Shown one piece after another: positions 59,662 to 64,000 of a stretch of 64,000 bases of DNA. Source of the DNA: JBGQOG01 sp052113705. GTDB lineage: Bacteria; Pseudomonadota; Alphaproteobacteria; Rhodobacterales; Rhodobacteraceae. The stretch is taken from assembly GCF_052113705.1 (NCBI RefSeq), contig NZ_JBGQOG010000018.1, positions 33,837 through 97,836 on the forward strand, read 5' to 3'. The number at the start of each line of letters is the position of its first letter. Position 1 is the first letter of the stretch. Under the pieces are notes generated by a model that had not been told where the DNA came from, did not search any database, and was given only the letters and a program-made list of their open reading frames with translations. A program made the position numbers and the translations under genes.

Positions 59662-61287
59662 TCAGGTGATCACATCCGGCCCGCTGCGCCCGGTGCGAGC
59701 CGCCACCCCGGCCAGCGCCTCGACCGCCGCGATCATCGGTGCCAGCGCCTGCTGCGGATCCTCGGCCAGACCCTCCGGGCCCGCCACATAGCGCTCAAGA
59801 TAGACGCGCAAGGTCGCCCCCTCGGTGCCGGTGCCCGAGAGCCGCAGCACGATCCGGCTGTCATCGGCAAAGATGATCCGCAGCCCTTGCGACTTTGACA
59901 CCGAGGCGTCGATCGGATCGTGATAGGCAAAATCATCCGCCGCGCGGATCGTCATGCCATTCACCTCCGCGCCCGGCAGATCGCCCAGCCGCGCGCGCAG
60001 ATCGCCCATCAGCGCATTGGCCTGATCGACCGGCAGCGCGTCATAGTCGTGGCGCGAGTAATAGTTGCGCCCGTATGTGGCCCAGTGATCGGCCAGAAGC
60101 TCGGCCACGCTTTTGCCAGTGGCGGCGAGAATGTTCAGCCACAGGAGAACCGCCCAGAGCCCGTCCTTTTCGCGCACATGGTCCGAACCGGTGCCAAAGC
60201 TCTCTTCGCCGCAAATGGTGCAGCGGCCCGCATCCAGCAGATTGCCGAAGAATTTCCAGCCCGTCGGCGTCTCATGCGCCTCGATCCCCATGGCCGCCGC
60301 CACCCGGTCCACCGCCGCCGAGGTCGGCATCGAGCGCGCCACGCCCTTCAGCCCGCCCGCATAGCCTGGCGCCAGATGCGCATTGGCCGCCAGCACCGCC
60401 AGACTGTCCGAGGGGCTCACATAGCAACCCGCGCCGAGGATCATGTTGCGGTCGCCGTCACCGTCCGAAGCGGCGCCGAAATCGGGGGCATTCGCGCCCA
60501 TCATCTCGGCCATCAGCTCATGCGCCCAGGTCGGGTTCGGATCGGGATGCATGCCGCCAAAATCTGGCAAGGGCGTAGCATGCACCACCGTGCCCGGTGC
60601 TGCACCCAGACGTTTCTCAAGGATTTCAACCGCATAAGGCCCGGTGATCGCGTTCATGCTGTCCATGCGCATGCGGAAGCCGCCCGCGAACATCGCCTTC
60701 AGCGCCGGAAAATCGAACAGCGTCTCCATCAGATCGGCGTAATCGGCGACCGGGTCGACGACCTCGACCACCATATCGCCCAGATGCTGGTCGCCCAAAG
60801 CCCCCAGATCCACGTCCGGCGCCTCAAGTTTAAGATAAAAATCAATCACTTGCGTTCGGGCATAGATCGCCTCGGTCACCGCTTCCGGCGCCGGGCCGCC
60901 ATTGCCCATATTGTATTTGACGCCGAAATCTTCCTCCGGCCCGCCGGGGTTGTGGCTGGCCGAGAGGATCAGCCCGCCATCCGCCCCGCGCAGCCGGATC
61001 AGATGCGAGGCGGCGGGCGTCGAGAGCCACGCACCCTGCCCCACGATCACCCGCGCCGCGCCATTCGCCGCCGCCATTTTCAGGATGATCTGCGTGGCAG
61101 TGTCCCCGAAATAGCGCCCGTCGCCCCCGAGGACGAGCGTCTTGCCCGTCACCCCGCCAAGGGCATCAAAGGTCGCCTGTACGAAATTCTCCAGATAGCC
61201 GGGTGCGGAAAACACCGGCGTCTTCTTGCGCAGGCCCGAGGTGCCGGGTTTTTGCCCCGGGATCGGCGTGGTGGCGTGGCGGGTCAT
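59662..61287 (-). CDS. pgm: Phosphoglucomutase (alpha-D-glucose phosphate-specific)
   Basis: The enzyme interconverts glucose 1- and 6-phosphate for glycogen and envelope sugar synthesis. The 541 residues start at ATG 61287 (MTRHATTPIPGQKPGTSGLR), the usual substrate-loop start (GTSGLRKKTP). The phosphoserine is near 112 in GLILSASHNPGGPEEDFGVK. The metal loop FGAASDGDGDRNMI (about 270) and sugar loop CGEESFGTGSDHVREKDGLW (about 354-373) are present, with the C-terminal phosphate-binding RLSGTGTEGATLR. It is a single gene between phoR and rpe. Confidence 0.97.
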   Translation of the reverse strand: MTRHATTPIPGQKPGTSGLRKKTPVFSAPGYLENFVQATFDALGGVTGKTLVLGGDGRYFGDTATQIILKMAAANGAARVIVGQGAWLSTPAASHLIRLRGADGGLILSASHNPGGPEEDFGVKYNMGNGGPAPEAVTEAIYARTQVIDFYLKLEAPDVDLGALGDQHLGDMVVEVVDPVADYADLMETLFDFPALKAMFAGGFRMRMDSMNAITGPYAVEILEKRLGAAPGTVVHATPLPDFGGMHPDPNPTWAHELMAEMMGANAPDFGAASDGDGDRNMILGAGCYVSPSDSLAVLAANAHLAPGYAGGLKGVARSMPTSAAVDRVAAAMGIEAHETPTGWKFFGNLLDAGRCTICGEESFGTGSDHVREKDGLWAVLLWLNILAATGKSVAELLADHWATYGRNYYSRHDYDALPVDQANALMGDLRARLGDLPGAEVNGMTIRAADDFAYHDPIDASVSKSQGLRIIFADDSRIVLRLSGTGTEGATLRVYLERYVAGPEGLAEDPQQALAPMIAAVEALAGVAARTGRSGPDVIT

Positions 61288-61368
61288 AACATCTCCCAAG
61301 TGGTGTCTAAAATGCCGGAGAATCCCCCGCCGGGCCAAAGCACGGGATCCGCCTGCGGTCAGGTTAAA

Positions 61369-62397
61369 TCAGGTTTCGGGCAGCGTCACGATAAACGAGC
61401 TGCCCTGCCCTTTCTGGCTCTCCACCCGCATGCGGCCGCGGTGGCGGTTGACGATATGTTTGACGATGGCCAGCCCCAGCCCGGTGCCGCCCTGCTCGCG
61501 CGAGCGGTGGGTGTCGACACGGTAGAAACGCTCGGTCAGGCGCGGCAGATGCAAAGGATCAATCCCGTCGCCCTTGTCGATCACCATGATCTTCACCGCC
61601 GGGCCACGCAGGCCCGCCTCATGCGGGATCCGGCTGATCCTTGCCGTCACCTCACCGCCGCTGCCGCCATATTTCACCGCGTTTTCAATGAGATTGGTGA
61701 AAACCTGTGTCAGCTGATCGGGATCGGCGGGAATCACGATGGCCGCATCACCGCCCTCCAGCAGCAGGTTGACCCCCGCCGCCTCGGCCTGCGGGCGCAG
61801 CGTCACCAGCGCGCTTTGCACCAGCGAGACGACATCCACCCTTTGCGCCGGGCGCTTGCGCTCCTCGGCCTCAACCCGGCTCAGCGACAGCAGATCCGCC
61901 ACCAGACGGTTCATGCGGTTCGCCTCGCGGTCCATGATGCTCAAAAACCGCTCGCGCGCAGCAGGATCGTCGCGCGCCGCGCCGCGCAGCGTCTCGATAA
62001 ACCCCATCAGCGCGGTCAAGGGCGTGCGCAATTCATGGCTGACATTGGCCACGAAATCGCGCCGCATCGCCTCGGCTTCTTCCAGCGCGGTCACATCCTC
62101 AAAACTCAGCATGGCACCGCTGCCGATCGGCGCGCAGCTGACCATCGCGACCATCTCGCGCCCCGCGCCCTGAATGAGGCAGCGGACGCGCCCCTGATCG
62201 CCGCGCCGGAGCGCCGCCTCCAGCGCCGACATCAAGGCGGGCTGCCGCAACACAGTGGCAAAGGTGCGCCCCTGCACGGCTTCGCCAAAAATCTGCCGCG
62301 AGGCGGCATTGGCCACGATCACCCGTTCCTGCCGGTCCACGATCAAAACCGGCATCGGCAAGGCTTCCAAAATCGCCGCGTTCAAACCGTCCTGCAT
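61369..62397 (-). CDS. phoR: Phosphate regulon-type sensor histidine kinase PhoR
   Basis: The 342 residues start at ATG 62397, seven bases after GGGAG (ATG 62403 is in frame but too close). An N-terminal PAS-like domain (ILEALPMPVLIVDRQERVIV) is followed by the phospho-accepting H121 in VSHELRTPLTALMGFIETL, N-box NLIENAVKYGG, DKGDGID, and GGTGLGLAIVKHIVNRHRG. No transmembrane segment precedes the PAS domain, so this is a soluble form. The PhoR label rests on overall pattern; phoB, phoU and pst genes are not in the window. Confidence 0.85.
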   Translation of the reverse strand: MQDGLNAAILEALPMPVLIVDRQERVIVANAASRQIFGEAVQGRTFATVLRQPALMSALEAALRRGDQGRVRCLIQGAGREMVAMVSCAPIGSGAMLSFEDVTALEEAEAMRRDFVANVSHELRTPLTALMGFIETLRGAARDDPAARERFLSIMDREANRMNRLVADLLSLSRVEAEERKRPAQRVDVVSLVQSALVTLRPQAEAAGVNLLLEGGDAAIVIPADPDQLTQVFTNLIENAVKYGGSGGEVTARISRIPHEAGLRGPAVKIMVIDKGDGIDPLHLPRLTERFYRVDTHRSREQGGTGLGLAIVKHIVNRHRGRMRVESQKGQGSSFIVTLPET

Positions 62398-62607
62398 CCG
62401 CATCTCCCTGACCCCTGGCGCGACCCTCGCCGAAATGTGGAACAGAGTAAACCATTGGCACGTCGGGTCATAAAGAAGGCAAGGGCGCGACCTTTCTCAT
62501 TTTTCACAATATTGCAATTGTGAGCGGATGAACCGGAGGCTAAACCTAAGCGTGCATTTATATCTTTTGACATCACTTGGCACCGCAACAGCATGGAAAA
62601 GGGGCGC

Positions 62608-62994
62608 ATGGCGCATCAGACTGGCCAGCCCATTGCGCGGATCACACCGCCCTCCCGGCCGCTGGCACAGCTGTGCAGCCGCCGCCGCGTGCTGGTGATC
62701 GAACCGATCCTGAAGCTGCCGGCGGCCCTGCGCGGCGTCACCGGTGCCAGCGTGACCCTGATCACCTTTGCCGAGCTCGACCGTTTCGTGCTTGAGCGCT
62801 ATCACCCCGACGTGGTTCTGGCGCCGCTGATGACGGCGCGCTACGACATTCTGGACGTGCTCCAGCGCCTGCATGAGCTGAAATTCCGCGGCAGCCTGCG
62901 CGCCATCGCGCCGACGATGCCGAATCTGATGATGATCCGGAGCGAGCTGCGCGCAAAAGCCCGCGGCCTCGATTTTGAAGTGCTCGAAATCTAG
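62608..62994 (+). CDS. Conserved hypothetical protein, receiver-like without phospho-acceptor
   Basis: This protein has 128 residues from ATG 62608 (AAGGGG upstream); ATG 62593 is the alternative. After a basic N-terminus, RRVLVIEPILKLPAALRGV, LITFAELDRFVLERYHPDVV and LAPLMTARYDILDVLQRL alternate strands and helices in the order of a CheY-type fold. The usual Asp at the end of strand 3 is replaced (VVLAPLM). It ends in FEVLEI. I do not recognise a named family. It is divergent from phoR. Confidence 0.65.
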   Translation: MAHQTGQPIARITPPSRPLAQLCSRRRVLVIEPILKLPAALRGVTGASVTLITFAELDRFVLERYHPDVVLAPLMTARYDILDVLQRLHELKFRGSLRAIAPTMPNLMMIRSELRAKARGLDFEVLEI

Positions 62995-63029
62995 AACGCC
63001 ACCGGGGTGATCCCCGGTGGCGCTGTGTC

Positions 63030-63842
63030 TCACTTGGCATTGTCGCGTTGCCAGATCCAATCGTGGTCCGGATCATTCTCGAACCGCCATTTGCGCAAGG
63101 GCCCGGCCATGACATTGAGGTAATACATCTCATAGCCATAGGGCACACCGCAGGGATGATGCCCGCGCGGCACCAGCACAACGTCATGGTTCTTGACCGC
63201 CATCACCTCATCGAGGGTGCCATCCTCGGTATAGACCCGCTGCAGCCCATAGCCCTGCGCCGGATTCAGCCGGTGATAATATGTCTCCTCCAGATAGGTC
63301 ATCCGGGGGAAATCATCTTCATCATGCCGGTGGCTGGGATAGGAGGACCAATTGCCCGAGGGGGTGAAAACTTCCGTTACCAACAGGCTGTCGGCATAAT
63401 CCTCGTTCTCCATCGCGATATTGTTGATAAACCGCGTGTTCGCCCCGGTGCCGCGCTGGGTCAGGGAGATGCCCTCCGGCCCGATCCTGCGCGCCTTGTG
63501 CCCGCCCTGGCCCGGTGCGGCGCAAACCGCCAGCGTCAATTCGGTTTCCGCCACCGCCTCCCAGGCCTCGCCATTCGGCACATAGAGGCAATGCGGCGCG
63601 GTTTTCTCAAACACATCCATCCGCTCGCCCATCAGGCCGAAATCCTGCCCGGCGGCCGTCAGCCGCGCCTTGCCCTCCACCAGCACCAGGATCACCTCAT
63701 TGGCGCCCGTGGCCTCGCCCACCGTCTCCCCCGCCCGCAAGCGATAGAGTGAAAAGCCCACATAGCGCCACCCCGCCGAAACCGGGGTGATTTCATGGAC
63801 TTTCCCATGCGTTCCAAAAGGTTTGCGCAGCAGATCCGCCAT
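63030..63842 (-). CDS. iolB: 5-deoxy-glucuronate isomerase
   Basis: The enzyme converts 5-deoxy-glucuronate to 2-deoxy-5-keto-gluconate in myo-inositol breakdown. The 270 residues form a double cupin, with VGFSLYRLRAGETVGEATGA, NEVILVLVEGKA and the metal-binding second cupin SSYPSHRHDEDDFPRMTYLE plus VPRGHHPCGVPYGYEMYYLN. Start ATG 63842 is chosen because AAGGA lies eight bases upstream; that site is supplied by the adjoining dispersed repeat. Other iol genes probably lie beyond the right edge. Confidence 0.96.
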   Translation of the reverse strand: MADLLRKPFGTHGKVHEITPVSAGWRYVGFSLYRLRAGETVGEATGANEVILVLVEGKARLTAAGQDFGLMGERMDVFEKTAPHCLYVPNGEAWEAVAETELTLAVCAAPGQGGHKARRIGPEGISLTQRGTGANTRFINNIAMENEDYADSLLVTEVFTPSGNWSSYPSHRHDEDDFPRMTYLEETYYHRLNPAQGYGLQRVYTEDGTLDEVMAVKNHDVVLVPRGHHPCGVPYGYEMYYLNVMAGPLRKWRFENDPDHDWIWQRDNAK

Positions 63843-63853
63843 GGTCTTCATCC

Positions 63854-63890
63854 TTGCTTCGTTGGAAATATCCTGGGGGGCCCCGGGGGG
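63854..63890 (+). repeat. Dispersed intergenic element, copy H
   Basis: TTGCTTCGTTGGAAATATCC TGGGGGG then GCCCC-rich sequence. On the minus strand it ends in CAACGAAGCAAGGATG, so its purine tail supplies the iolB ribosome-binding site. By the orientation rule it would mark the 3' end of a leftward gene lying beyond the window. Confidence 0.7.
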
Positions 63891-64000
63891 GGAAAAAACC
63901 CCCACCCCCCCCCCCCCCCACAGGCAAAAACCCCCACCCCCTCTTGCTTCGCATAGGAAAAACCCCCACCCCGCCCCCCCCCCAGACCGGAAAAAAACAA
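63880..64000. other. Homopolymer-rich, probably unreliable end of the sequence
   Basis: Runs of G, C and A (including a C run of about 17 around 63907) and two near-copies of CCCCCACCCC with GGAAAAA occur only here. A partial TTGCTTCG core at about 63945 suggests that repeat-containing intergenic DNA was assembled or called poorly. No gene is supportable. Confidence 0.6.

Overview
The window is high-GC chromosomal DNA from an alphaproteobacterium of the Rhodobacteraceae, most like Rhodobacter and relatives. The support is the order dusB(nifR3)-ntrB-ntrC-ntrY-ntrX-trkA-trkH-hfq-hflX, an NtrC without the sigma-54 contact loop, a HemB without zinc cysteines, an IspD-IspF fusion, and several small protein families typical of that family (DUF6477, DUF6456, IalB). 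Genes are dense and mostly housekeeping. I saw no rRNA, tRNA, CRISPR array, prophage or insertion sequence.

Layout. 0-12.5 kb: SYLF lipoprotein (cut by the edge), hemB, a membrane protein, mfd, an exporter/thioredoxin-fold/LysE group, an XRE-cupin regulator, a CsbD-like protein, and an entericidin coupled to a peptide-binding protein. 12.5-22 kb: a candidate small RNA, hydroxybutyrate dehydrogenase, peroxiredoxin, lipA, a dihaem cytochrome, a Mug-type glycosylase, hpt, a RatA-like protein, a stand-alone amt, and cinA-pgpA-ispDF. 22-34 kb: the nitrogen and potassium regulatory block, then hfq-hflX. 34-46 kb: an S45 acylase, a CioAB-type bd oxidase with its DUF2474 peptide, peptidoglycan enzymes, lpxD with its own acyl carrier protein and condensing enzyme, and ialB behind candidate small RNAs. 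46-64 kb: a HerA-like ATPase, DUF6477/DUF6456, patatin, DUF502, psuG-psuK, rpsB-tsf, a LuxR solo, gph, rpe, pgm, phoR and iolB. The last 120 bases are homopolymer-rich and look like a poor assembly end.

How the parts connect. Most genes sit in short translationally coupled groups with ATGA or TGATG overlaps. Amt and dusB-ntrBC share a paired dyad upstream, which suggests one nitrogen operator. The clearest unexplained structure is a dispersed intergenic element, about nine copies in 64 kb. Most copies lie just 3' of a gene in one fixed orientation: hairpin(s), then GATATTTT or GGTATTTT, then a purine-rich tail. Two copies have different hairpin sequences but the same pairing. Other leads are three possible small RNAs, a probable CTG start for hflX, and an ACP/ketosynthase pair that may supply lipid A acyl chains to LpxD.
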